From: Chthoniobacter flavus
GTDB lineage: Bacteria > Verrucomicrobiota > Verrucomicrobiia > Chthoniobacterales > Chthoniobacteraceae
Direction: 5' to 3'
Length of the DNA stretch: 64,000 nucleotides
NCBI GenBank assembly: GCA_945861435.1
Contig: CAMAUX010000019.1
Span: 1-64,000, forward strand
Position numbers and translations under genes: made by a program. The notes under the pieces were generated by a model. That model made no database searches. It saw only the letters and a program-made list of their open reading frames with translations, and had not been told where the DNA came from. Positions 53,933 through 62,455 of this stretch are shown one piece after another (positions within the stretch are counted from its first letter, which is position 1; every line of letters begins with the position of its first letter).

Positions 53933-55791
53933 TGTTCACGTTTCCCAAAGAATTCGATGTCGTGGTCGTCGGGGTCGGACACGCCGGTATTGAAGCGGCC
54001 GCCGCTGCCGCCCGGCTCGGCGCTAAAGCCCTTGCTCTCACGCAGAACCTAGACTCGGTGGGGCAGATGTCCTGCAACCCGGCCATCGGGGGTCAGGCCA
54101 AGGGCCAGATTGTCCGGGAGATCGATGCGCTTGGCGGACTCATGGGGCTCAACACGGATGCCACCAGCATCCAGTTCCGCATGCTCAACGCTCGGAAGGG
54201 GCCCAGTGTGCGATCCCCGAGGGCGCAGTGCGATAAGAAGGCTTACCAATTCCGGGCCAAGGCGGAGTTGGAGCGTCAGCCGAATCTCGATATCAAGCAG
54301 GGGAACGTCACTAAGATCCTCGTGGGGCCGGATGGCGTGGAGGGAGTCGAGACGAATCTTGGTCTCCGGGTGAGAGCGCGTTCGGTGGTCATTACGACAG
54401 GGACCTTCATGCGGGGTCTCCTGCATGTAGGGCTCAATAATCAGGCGGGAGGCAGGATGGGCGATGCGTTTTCCACCCTGAGTGACAGTCTTCGGGAGCT
54501 GGGATTCGAGGTGGGAAGGTTCAAGACGGGTACTCCGTGCCGACTGCACGGACGGACCATCGATTTTTCCCGTTGTACGCCGCAATACGGGGACGAGCCT
54601 GCGCAGCCGTTCAGTTTCGTGCCGGAGCGCTTGGAGCGGCGGAAGGACGACATTTTTTCCCTGAACCATTGGGATGGAGCCTCCGGCAAGTTCCACGTGG
54701 AACAGCTCCCGTGCTGGATCACTCATACCACCACCAGCACGCACGATCATATTCGCTCCAACCTCGATAAGTCCCCTCTCTATGCGGGCCGCATCCAAGG
54801 AGTGGGCCCCCGGTACTGCCCGTCCATTGAGGACAAGGTGGTCCGGTTTGCGGAAAAGGAGTCGCATCAGGTCTTTCTTGAGCCCGAGGGCCGCCACACC
54901 GAGGAGTATTACGTCAACGGTGTTTCCACCAGCCTCCCGATGGAGGTCCAATATGACTTCATCCGCTCGATCCCGGGCCTCGAGTCGGTGGAGATCATGC
55001 GCCCCGGTTACGCGGTCGAGTACGACTACTGCCCTCCGACCCAGCTCCATCCCACCCTCGAGACGCAGCGGGTCCCGGGTTTGTATTTCGCAGGACAAAT
55101 CAACGGCACTTCCGGATACGAGGAGGCTGCTGCTCAGGGGCTCGTCGCTGGAGCCAATGCCGCGCTCAAGGTTCTCGGGCGCCCCGCCTTCACACTCACC
55201 CGGGCGGACGCCTACATTGGGGTGTTGATCGATGATCTGGTCACAAAGGGCACTCTGGAGCCCTACCGGATGTTCACTTCCCGGGCTGAGCACCGTCTGG
55301 TGCTCCGACATGACAATGCCGATGTCCGTCTGACGCCGCTTGCTCATGCGCATGGTTTGGTCGATGCCGGGCGCCACAATAAGGTGCAGGAAAAGCTCCG
55401 CCATATCGCCGCCCTCCATGCGCACGCCGCCTCCACTCCTTATGAGGGCGCGAGGTTGGCTCAGTGGCTCAAGCGCCCGGAGAACTCCCCTGCCCTGCTC
55501 CCGGCCGAACTTCGCCTCGGCTTCGCGGACGACCTTTGGGACACGATCGAAACGGAGCTCAAGTACGCCGGGTATATTCAGCGGCAGAACACCGCCATCG
55601 ACCGGCTTCACCGGACTGAAGACAACCGTCTCCCAGCGGATCTCGACTATCACCTCGTCCCGAGCCTTCGAGCAGAGACCAGGCAGAAACTGACCCAGAT
55701 CCGACCCACCACTCTCGGTCAGGCCAGCCGAATCAGCGGCATCACCCCCGCCGATATTGCGCTTCTCAGTATCTACCTCCGGCGGTTTTAA
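53932..55791 (+). CDS. mnmG: tRNA uridine 5-carboxymethylaminomethyl modification enzyme MnmG (GidA)
   Basis: This 619-residue FAD protein works with MnmE to modify U34 in the anticodon wobble position of tRNAs. FAD-binding [20 protein letters not shown] is at the N-terminus; [50 protein letters not shown] and the C-terminal [19 protein letters not shown] are MnmG hallmarks. The start is fixed by the family N-terminus. It is divergent from pdhA, and no rsmG, parA or parB is adjacent. Confidence 0.96.
   Translation: MFTFPKEFDVVVVGVGHAGIEAAAAAARLGAKALALTQNLDSVGQMSCNPAIGGQAKGQIVREIDALGGLMGLNTDATSIQFRMLNARKGPSVRSPRAQCDKKAYQFRAKAELERQPNLDIKQGNVTKILVGPDGVEGVETNLGLRVRARSVVITTGTFMRGLLHVGLNNQAGGRMGDAFSTLSDSLRELGFEVGRFKTGTPCRLHGRTIDFSRCTPQYGDEPAQPFSFVPERLERRKDDIFSLNHWDGASGKFHVEQLPCWITHTTTSTHDHIRSNLDKSPLYAGRIQGVGPRYCPSIEDKVVRFAEKESHQVFLEPEGRHTEEYYVNGVSTSLPMEVQYDFIRSIPGLESVEIMRPGYAVEYDYCPPTQLHPTLETQRVPGLYFAGQINGTSGYEEAAAQGLVAGANAALKVLGRPAFTLTRADAYIGVLIDDLVTKGTLEPYRMFTSRAEHRLVLRHDNADVRLTPLAHAHGLVDAGRHNKVQEKLRHIAALHAHAASTPYEGARLAQWLKRPENSPALLPAELRLGFADDLWDTIETELKYAGYIQRQNTAIDRLHRTEDNRLPADLDYHLVPSLRAETRQKLTQIRPTTLGQASRISGITPADIALLSIYLRRF
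54689..54704. promoter_or_regulatory. Second parS-like palindrome inside mnmG
   Basis: AGTTCCACGTGGAACA contains a perfect 14-base palindrome (GTTCCACGTGGAAC at 54690-54703) identical to the core of the parS consensus; only the first base of the 16-mer differs. It lies within the coding sequence for KFHVEQL of MnmG, about 770 bases from the first site. Confidence 0.5.
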
Positions 55792-56975
55792 GCGGCGCCA
55801 GGTCTTGTCTGCCCGTCTCCGTCATTGACGGTTGCGATACCCGGAGCAGCGCCCCCCTCCAAACCCACGCTTAGCCCCTAGTCCCCTAGCCCCCCCATTC
55901 TCCATCGGCCGTGCCAAAGGAGGCGCCGGGTCCCAATACCCATTCGCACCGAGGATCGGGATATCGGCCCCCAACATAACCCGATGGATGCAGCCCGCCG
56001 CACCGCCACAAATGCGCGCTCATCGCCAAGGTGGTAGCCCTCCCAGGCAGCCGAGATTGAGCTGTGAACCTCGCTGGCCTTGGTTGAGCGCCTGGAGCCG
56101 CCGCATCGCCGCCGTCCCAGCCCCGATGCGCGTCGTCTTCAGCCAAGGCGTCGGCAGCCGCCGGATGGGCCTCCCATCCGTCTCGGACGATCCCGCTCAA
56201 ACCCACTAGCGCCCAAATATCCGCGACGCCAAAGCCTGAAGAGCTCCGGATGGAAGGCGACTCTGAGGTTCAGCGCAGGCGGGTTGCGTCCGTTGACCAG
56301 GACCTGGACCAGCCCATTGGACGCTGCTGTGGAGGGGGCAATGCCCTCGGATGGGCCGGTGGCGTCGCATACGGCAACGCCGTGGCTGCTCCTAACTCCC
56401 CACGTGTCGGTCTCTTCAAGTCCGCACCTCCACGCGGCCTGCCCTCCAGTGCCGGATGAATGGCGGAGTAGACCGGTCTGGCCACGCACGGCTCTCCTTT
56501 TCCAGAGACTGGTGCTTGCAACTTCTGGAGGGTCGTTGCCCGCAAGGACCATCACGGTGGCATGCGCGCCGAGCACCCCGTTGGCGGCACCGGCCCCGTC
56601 AGTATAGGAAAATCTGTTCGGTCATCGTGCTAGAGTGCACCGCATCCACCGGGGCGTTCTCGCGGTGCCCCATCCGCCATTCCCTCTCGCGCTCCTACCC
56701 GTACTCGCGGCATGTTGCGGCCCACCGATGCAGGGGAAACGAATAGGAGTACGAAGCGCCCGACGGGGAGTACGAGTAAGGCGCAGGAACCACGAGGAAT
56801 TCATGGACACCTGCGTAGGTCGATCGTGCACCCTCGAACTAGAACACAGGCGACCCATCCCCCCTCCCTGCCCCGTCTCTCGCAAGAAACGAACGCAGCA
56901 CGCGCTCCGGCCGGTACACCCTCAACGACAAAAGGCATGGCCGGCTCCCCCTCCCCAACCTCACGGACGCCGGAT
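55792..56975. other. Non-coding or decayed stretch of about 1.2 kb
   Basis: No open reading frame here has motifs, a ribosome binding site or codon use I would trust. Short frames on both strands are interrupted by stops. On the minus strand, a frame at about 56139-56576 looks slightly like part of a decayed protein (LGAHATVMVLAGNDPPE, VQVLVNGRNPPALNLR), but no family is recognised. The base composition stays GC-rich. I see no tandem repeat, IS or RNA gene. Confidence 0.5.
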
Positions 56976-58076
56976 CTAGGGCCGCAATTGACGCCACGCC
57001 TCCCGAACTGCCTCTGCGAGAGCGTCCCAATCCCGACCCCCAGTCTCCCAGCCGGAACTGAAGCGCAGCACGCGCCCCGCCTTCCCCTCGGGAACCCCTA
57101 GCGCCCGAACCACATGGGATGCAGCTTCCTTCCCGCTTGCGCAGGCAGAACCCGTGGAGGCAGCGATCCCGAGTCGGTCCAGCTTCACCACCCAACGCTG
57201 GCGGCAGTCGATCTCAGGCATCACCGCAGCCGCAGTATTCCAGAGCCTGTCAGCCCCTTTTCCCAGAATCTCCACGCCGGGAAGTCCTTCCAAAAGCATG
57301 TCTTCGAACCGGTCCCGCTCAGTCCCCTGCCCTCCCCGACCCTCCCTGTCGACCAGCGCCGCCATCATTGCCAGAATCCCGGCCACATTCTCCGTCCCGG
57401 CTCGCTGCTCATCCTCCTGAGGTCCCCCGACCAAAAGCGGGCGGACAGGTTTGACCGCCTTTAGGAACCCAACGCCTTGCGGGCCGCCGAACTTGTGGGC
57501 GCATCCGGACACGAATTCGATGGCCCCCAGCCCTTGGGCCGGCAACTTGCCGAACCATTGGGCGGCGTCGCAAAATACCGGGACTCCGTGGTCGTGACAC
57601 AGCGCATGGACAGCCCTCCAAGGCTGGAGGACACCGGTCTCGTTGTTGGCGGCCATGACCCCCACAAAAGCGGGCATTTTGCTCCGTAACCCCTCCGCAA
57701 GCCAGTCCAACTCAACGACACCTTGGGCGCTGACCGGAATCAGCCGATACCGCCCGGGGAAATAGCGGCGCACCGCTGCCAGCACACAGGGATGCTCGAT
57801 GGACGAAACCCAAGCCTCGCCATCACTCGAGCCCGCCAAATGGGCAATGATGGTGTTGTTGGCTTCGGTGGCGCCTGACACGAAAACGATCTCCCGGGCC
57901 TCACACCCCATCCGCAGCGCCAACGCACGCCGCGCCTCCTGAATCGCCACCTCGGCCCGGGCTCCCACGCGGTGAGGACTTGAGGGGTTTCCCGGAAACT
58001 CCACCTGCGCCCGCAGCCACGCCTCCCGGGCGGCTTCGCAAAGGGGCGAACTGGCATTGTGATCGAAGTACCGCAT
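56976..58076 (-). CDS. Cysteine desulfurase (NifS/IscS-like)
   Basis: This 366-residue PLP enzyme takes sulfur from cysteine as a persulfide for Fe-S clusters or other sulfur cofactors. YFDHNASSPLCEAAREAW is at the start, GATEANNTIIAHLA near residue 70, the PLP lysine is in SGCAHKFGGPQGVGF near residue 195, and the catalytic cysteine loop is STGSACASGKE near residue 315. Length fits NifS/IscS. It is divergent from the GcvH-like operon across 100 bases and may share its regulation. Confidence 0.93.
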   Translation of the reverse strand: MRYFDHNASSPLCEAAREAWLRAQVEFPGNPSSPHRVGARAEVAIQEARRALALRMGCEAREIVFVSGATEANNTIIAHLAGSSDGEAWVSSIEHPCVLAAVRRYFPGRYRLIPVSAQGVVELDWLAEGLRSKMPAFVGVMAANNETGVLQPWRAVHALCHDHGVPVFCDAAQWFGKLPAQGLGAIEFVSGCAHKFGGPQGVGFLKAVKPVRPLLVGGPQEDEQRAGTENVAGILAMMAALVDREGRGGQGTERDRFEDMLLEGLPGVEILGKGADRLWNTAAAVMPEIDCRQRWVVKLDRLGIAASTGSACASGKEAASHVVRALGVPEGKAGRVLRFSSGWETGGRDWDALAEAVREAWRQLRP

Positions 58077-58176
58077 GAGGAGGGACCCACCGATGCCTGA
58101 ATCCGGGCCCGGATGAAAGAAAACAGCGTGCGGGCTGGCCGGGAACCCTTCTGGCGGATAGAACGGAGATCCACCC

Positions 58177-58635
58177 GTGTCAAAAACGTCGTTTTATAAA
58201 CGCTCAACGTTCGTAACCCATCTGCCGGAGGACTGCCTCTACAGTCCCTCCCACTTCTGGCTCGCCCAAACCGTGCCCGGATTCTGGCGCATCGGGTTCA
58301 CGAAGTTTGCCACCCGCATGCTCGGCGAGATTGTGGATCATCAGTGGGAAAAGCAGCCGGGTGCGGCGGTGCGCAGCGGTGAGATCATCGGATCTATCGA
58401 GGGATTCAAGGCCATCTCGGACATCTACTGCGTGGCGGACGGCGCGTTTGTGGAGGGCAATGCCGCGTTGCGCGACGCGATCTCGCTGGTCGGCGAGAAG
58501 CCTTACGATGAAGGCTGGCTCTACCTTGTCGAGGGGCAGCCGGATTCCAAATGCACGGATCTTGCCGGATATCGCCGGCTCCTTGATGCGACAATCGACC
58601 GGATGCTGGAGAAGCAACAACACGATTCCGAATGA
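58177..58635 (+). CDS. GcvH-like lipoyl carrier protein
   Basis: This 152-residue protein belongs to the GcvH family. The lipoyl-attachment segment is IIGSIEGFKAISDIYC with lysine K78, followed by GNAALRDAISLVGEKPYDEG. The GTG start at 58177 is preceded by GGAG at the right distance. No gcvT or gcvP is in the window. GcvH homologues called LbpA carry sulfur intermediates in sHdr systems, and this one sits with Fe-S and GTPase genes, so a redox or sulfur-carrier role is more likely than glycine cleavage. Residues 15-37 with CLYSPSHFWLAQ differ from standard GcvH. Its stop overlaps the next gene as ATGA. Confidence 0.85.
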   Translation: MSKTSFYKRSTFVTHLPEDCLYSPSHFWLAQTVPGFWRIGFTKFATRMLGEIVDHQWEKQPGAAVRSGEIIGSIEGFKAISDIYCVADGAFVEGNAALRDAISLVGEKPYDEGWLYLVEGQPDSKCTDLAGYRRLLDATIDRMLEKQQHDSE

Positions 58636-59768
58636 ATACCGAGACGAGCGAACGGGCTGCGAAAGCCCGATACATCATGATTGGCGGCTTCCTTGGCGCG
58701 GGGAAGACGACCGCTGTGGCGGCGCTGGCACAGAGCCTGCACGCGCGCGGATTGCGTGTGGGTCTGATCACCAACGATCAAGGCAGCGAGTTGGTGGACA
58801 CTGCGATGCTCCGCGCACAAGGATTCTCCACGGAGGAGATCCCAGGCGGCTGCTTTTGCTGCCGGTTTAATTCGCTCGTGGATGCCGCGGCGAGACTCAC
58901 GGACACGACCTCGCCGGACGTCTTCATTGCGGAGCCCGTGGGCAGCTGCACGGATCTGGTGGCGACTGTCACGTATCCGCTGCGCAGGATCTACGGCGAC
59001 CGCTTCACCATCGCGCCGCTCTCGGTGCTCGTGGATCCCGTGCGTGCGGAGCGGGTGCTCGGGCTCAGCTCGGGCGGGAAGTTCTCCGAGAAGGTGCTAT
59101 ACATTTATCGCAAGCAGCTTGAGGAGGCCGATCTGATTGTGATCTCCAAGTGCGAAACGCTGGAGCCCGCGCGGCTCGATGCGCTGGAAACCGAGCTCCA
59201 GAGCCAGTTCCCAGCCGCTCGCGTACTGCGCGTTTCGGTCCGTGCGGGGCAGGGGACGGACGCATGGTTCCACGAAATGACCACGGCGGAGCAGGGGAGC
59301 CGTGCTGCGCTGGGGATCGACTATGAGATCTACGCGGAGGGCGAGGCGCTCCTTGGCTGGCTCAATGCGACGCTCCAGATCCGCTCCGATGCAGCCTTCG
59401 ATTCCAGCGTGCTCCTGAAGACGTTTGCCGCAGATGTCCAATCCCGGCTCGCGCCCGCCGAGATCGCGCATTTGAAGATGACGCTGAGTCCGGACGGCGG
59501 CCTCGGCGACATCGCGGTGGTGAATCTCGTGCGCAGCGACTTTGTGCCGGAGCTCTCGCTGGTCCTTGATGAGCCTGTGCCCGGAGGTCAGCTCATCGTG
59601 AACCTGCGCGCTGAGGCCGCACCCGCAGAACTGCGAGCCGCGGTGGAGGCGGCCGCCGAAGCCCTTCCCCACAAGATCCCCGGGCTGCGTGCGACGATCG
59701 AGCACCTTGAGCATTTCCGGCCCGGCAAGCCTGAGCCGACCCATCGCGACACCATCCCCGCGTTCTAG
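58632..59768 (+). CDS. COG0523/CobW-like G3E GTPase with CxCC metal motif
   Basis: This 378-residue G3E GTPase has Walker A GGFLGAGKTT (residues 18-27) and the metal-binding GGCFCC at residues 72-77, the hallmark of COG0523 metallochaperones. The usual NKxD specificity motif appears to be replaced by SKCE, which is odd. Family members insert zinc, cobalt, nickel or iron into target proteins. It is coupled to the GcvH-like gene by a four-base overlap. The likely role is metal or cofactor delivery to a product of this operon. Confidence 0.85.
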   Translation: MNTETSERAAKARYIMIGGFLGAGKTTAVAALAQSLHARGLRVGLITNDQGSELVDTAMLRAQGFSTEEIPGGCFCCRFNSLVDAAARLTDTTSPDVFIAEPVGSCTDLVATVTYPLRRIYGDRFTIAPLSVLVDPVRAERVLGLSSGGKFSEKVLYIYRKQLEEADLIVISKCETLEPARLDALETELQSQFPAARVLRVSVRAGQGTDAWFHEMTTAEQGSRAALGIDYEIYAEGEALLGWLNATLQIRSDAAFDSSVLLKTFAADVQSRLAPAEIAHLKMTLSPDGGLGDIAVVNLVRSDFVPELSLVLDEPVPGGQLIVNLRAEAAPAELRAAVEAAAEALPHKIPGLRATIEHLEHFRPGKPEPTHRDTIPAF

Positions 59769-59776
59769 AATCCGTC

Positions 59777-60172
59777 ATGAGCGAGACCGCCCCCCATCCC
59801 CGCCTGCTCTACTGCCACTGCCAATACGCGCAGGTGGTTCCGAAGGAAGTGAAGGCAGCAGTGCTAGAGCAGCTCTGCCAGTCCGGCACGGCATTCGAAG
59901 CGGTCGCTGACCTCTGCGAGATGGCGGCGCGGCGCGATCCAGCACTGAAGCGGCTTGCTGGCACTGGAGCGGTTAAGATCGCCGCCTGTTTTCCGCGTGC
60001 TGTGAAGGGACTCTTTCACCAAGCCGACGCCGACCTCGACCCGCAGTCCACGGAGGTTTTGAACATGCGCACCCTCGCGGCGGGGGAGGTCTGTGCGCGC
60101 CTGTTCGCGACGGACCTCGCCGCCAACGTCCCCACCAAAGCCAGCACGAAACCCGAGAACCCCGCCCCCTGA
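59777..60172 (+). CDS. Small cysteine-motif protein resembling the HdrA N-terminal cluster domain
   Basis: This 131-residue protein has cysteines C13 and C15 (YCHCQYA), C47 (DLCEMAAR) and C71 (KIAACFPRAVKGLF). The order CxC, then C, then AACxPR, resembles the N-terminal [4Fe-4S]-binding domain of heterodisulfide reductase subunit HdrA (CxCG, C, AACSPR). This is a pattern comparison, not a search result. It would be a single-domain Fe-S protein acting with the ferredoxin encoded next. A C-terminal tail of about 45 residues looks disordered. It starts nine bases after the GTPase stop. Confidence 0.6.
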   Translation: MSETAPHPRLLYCHCQYAQVVPKEVKAAVLEQLCQSGTAFEAVADLCEMAARRDPALKRLAGTGAVKIAACFPRAVKGLFHQADADLDPQSTEVLNMRTLAAGEVCARLFATDLAANVPTKASTKPENPAP

Positions 60173-60176
60173 ATCC

Positions 60177-61010
60177 ATGGCCCTCCGCGACTCCAGCGCC
60201 CTGCGCGTCATCGTTTATGAAGGACCCGGCAGCGATCCGCTGCCGGAGCGCCTTGCCACCATCACGGCCCTTCTTGAGCGAGGGCACGCCGTCACGCGCA
60301 CCGGTGGCGACCGGCCCGTTGCGCCCGCGGATGCAGCGCCCACGCTGGTTCTCGGGCGGTTCGCGCAAGCACCGGAGTTCTCCGGGACCACGGCCGAATG
60401 GCGTGTGCGCGACATCACCACGCTGAATTCGGCGCAGATTGCGGACGTGGTGGAGAGCACGCGTGCAGAACTCGGCGCGGCGAGGCACGGCGAATGGAAG
60501 CCGTGGTTTCCTGTCATCGATTACGATCGCTGCACCAACTGCATGCAGTGCCTGAGCTTCTGTCTGTTTGGCGTTTACGGCGTCGATGGGGAGCGGCAGA
60601 TCCAGGTGCAGAATCAGGACAACTGTAAGACCAACTGCCCGGCGTGTTCGCGCGTCTGTCCCGAGGCGGCGATCATGTTCCCGAAGTACAAAGCCGGCCC
60701 GATCAACGGCGACATCGTCAGCGACGCCGATCTTCAAAAGGAGAAGATGAAGGTGGACATCTCTGCGCTCCTCGGAGGAGACGTGTATTCGATGCTCCGT
60801 CTCCGTTCCGACAAGGCCAGGAGCCGCTTCAGCAAGGAGCGGGACTCGGACAAGGCCCTCACCGAACGGCAGAAGTGCCTCGTGAAGCTCGCCGAATCCG
60901 GGGACATCCCGCCCGAGGTTCTCATGTCCCTGCCCAGCCCCGAGGAGATCGCACGCCGCGCCGAGGAAGCTGCAGCCAAGGCCCGCGCAGCGCTGGAACC
61001 CCTCGGGTGA
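60177..61010 (+). CDS. Two-cluster 4Fe-4S ferredoxin-like protein
   Basis: This protein of about 277 residues has an N-terminal domain (about 1-110) without a recognised motif. Two [4Fe-4S] motifs follow, RCTNCMQCLSFCLFGVYGVD near residues 119-130 and NCKTNCPACSRVCPEAAIMF near 150-161. The C-terminal region (about 170-277) is helical with LTERQKCLVKLAESGDIPPE and a Lys/Ala-rich tail. The ATG at 60177 is four bases after the preceding stop. It is a likely electron carrier for the GcvH-like/HdrA-like pair. Confidence 0.85.
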   Translation: MALRDSSALRVIVYEGPGSDPLPERLATITALLERGHAVTRTGGDRPVAPADAAPTLVLGRFAQAPEFSGTTAEWRVRDITTLNSAQIADVVESTRAELGAARHGEWKPWFPVIDYDRCTNCMQCLSFCLFGVYGVDGERQIQVQNQDNCKTNCPACSRVCPEAAIMFPKYKAGPINGDIVSDADLQKEKMKVDISALLGGDVYSMLRLRSDKARSRFSKERDSDKALTERQKCLVKLAESGDIPPEVLMSLPSPEEIARRAEEAAAKARAALEPLG

Positions 61011-61038
61011 AATCCGCGCCCGTGCCTCGCGTCCACCA

Positions 61039-62448
61039 ATGAACACGTTTTTCCAAAGCCTTCGTCGCATCATTCACCCGGCTCTCCTGCTCGCGCTGGC
61101 CTTCGTGGTGGCTTCGTCTGCGTGGGCCGCCGAGCCGCTTCCACCCAAGGACCGCACGGTGATCCTCATCAGCCTCGACGGATTTCCGGCATGGCTGTGG
61201 AACGACCCCACGCTTCCCATTCCCAACCTCCGTCGTCTGGCAGGGGAGGGGGCTCAGGCGGAGGCGATGACGGTTTCCAACCCGTCGGTCACATGGATCA
61301 ACCACACCACACTGGTGACCGGCGTGAATCCTTCCAAGCACGGTGTTCTCTTCAACGGCCGCCTTGTGCGGCAGGGGCCGGATCAGCCGCCGCAGATCGA
61401 ACAGTGGGCCGACAAGGCGGACCTCGTCCGTGTCCCCACACTCTATGATCTCGCCTTCAACGCCGGCCTCAAGACCGCGCAGGTGGACTGGGTCGCGATC
61501 CTGAACTCAGGCACGATCACGGACGAGTTCCTCGAGGTGCCGCGGGTGAACGGCCGGATCGAGCGGGAGTTGATTGGGGCGGGAAAGCTCACTGCGGCGG
61601 ATCTTGCGGTCTTCAACAAGGGCAGGCAACCGGTGTGGCGCGATCAGGCTTGGACGGACGCCGCGGTGCATATTCTCAGGACGCGGAAGCCGAACCTGCT
61701 GCTGGTGCATCTGTTGAACCTCGACAGCACGAACCACACCTACGGCCCCGGCACGAGCGCGAGCCACACCGCCTACGCATACGCGGATCGTTGTGTGGCA
61801 GATCTCCTTGCGACGATCAACGAAGCCGGATTCAGGGACAAGGCCACCGTGGTCATCACCACCGACCATGGGTTTAAGAAAGTGGACAAACACATTTTCC
61901 CGAACGTCGCCCTGCGCAAGGCGGGCCTGGTGACTGTGGAGGCAGGCAAGGTGGCGCGTTGTGATGCGTATATCATGCCGCAGGGCGGTCTCGCGTTTGC
62001 CTACGTCACCGACCCTTCGCGCCGCGCCGAACTCCTGCCGCGCTTGCGCGCAGTCTGTGAAAAAATCGAGGGCGTGGACCGCGTGCTCGACGGCAGCAGG
62101 GGACCTGAGCTTGGGATGCCGACGCCGGATCAAAACCAAGGCATGGGCGACCTCATCCTCTACGCAAAAGCCGGCTACGCCTTCCAAGCTGGTGCGATCG
62201 CGGAACTCGAGACTGCGGAGGCAAAAGGCTACCTCGGTTCGCACGGCTATCCCTCCACCGACCCTGAACTGGACGGCATCTTCCTCGCGTGGGGTTATGG
62301 AATCCGACCCGGTGTGAGGATTCCGCGAGTTGCCAATCTGGATGTAGCGCCGACGCTGGCGGAACTTCTGGGCGTCACCCTTCCACCTACCGATGGGCGT
62401 GTGCTCACGGAAATTCTCGAACCCAACCTGCGCCCTGCCCGGCGCTGA
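61039..62448 (+). CDS. Secreted alkaline-phosphatase-superfamily (phosphodiesterase/nucleotide pyrophosphatase) enzyme
   Basis: This 469-residue protein has a signal peptide ending near residue 31 (SSAWAA). ILISLDGFPAWLW holds a metal-binding aspartate, NPSVTWINHTTLVTG the nucleophilic threonine, NLDSTNHTYG and TTDHGFKKVDKH further metal ligands, and LGSHGYPSTDPELDG the last histidine; these are the type I phosphodiesterase/nucleotide pyrophosphatase pattern. It would act in the periplasm or outside. It starts 28 bases after the ferredoxin gene, though its substrate need not be linked to the redox genes. Confidence 0.85.
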   Translation: MNTFFQSLRRIIHPALLLALAFVVASSAWAAEPLPPKDRTVILISLDGFPAWLWNDPTLPIPNLRRLAGEGAQAEAMTVSNPSVTWINHTTLVTGVNPSKHGVLFNGRLVRQGPDQPPQIEQWADKADLVRVPTLYDLAFNAGLKTAQVDWVAILNSGTITDEFLEVPRVNGRIERELIGAGKLTAADLAVFNKGRQPVWRDQAWTDAAVHILRTRKPNLLLVHLLNLDSTNHTYGPGTSASHTAYAYADRCVADLLATINEAGFRDKATVVITTDHGFKKVDKHIFPNVALRKAGLVTVEAGKVARCDAYIMPQGGLAFAYVTDPSRRAELLPRLRAVCEKIEGVDRVLDGSRGPELGMPTPDQNQGMGDLILYAKAGYAFQAGAIAELETAEAKGYLGSHGYPSTDPELDGIFLAWGYGIRPGVRIPRVANLDVAPTLAELLGVTLPPTDGRVLTEILEPNLRPARR

Positions 62449-62455
62449 CACCACC

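Noticed and set aside
54049-55653. Long minus-strand frame opposite mnmG
   Set aside because: It lies wholly inside mnmG, which has clear family motifs; the opposite frame has none.
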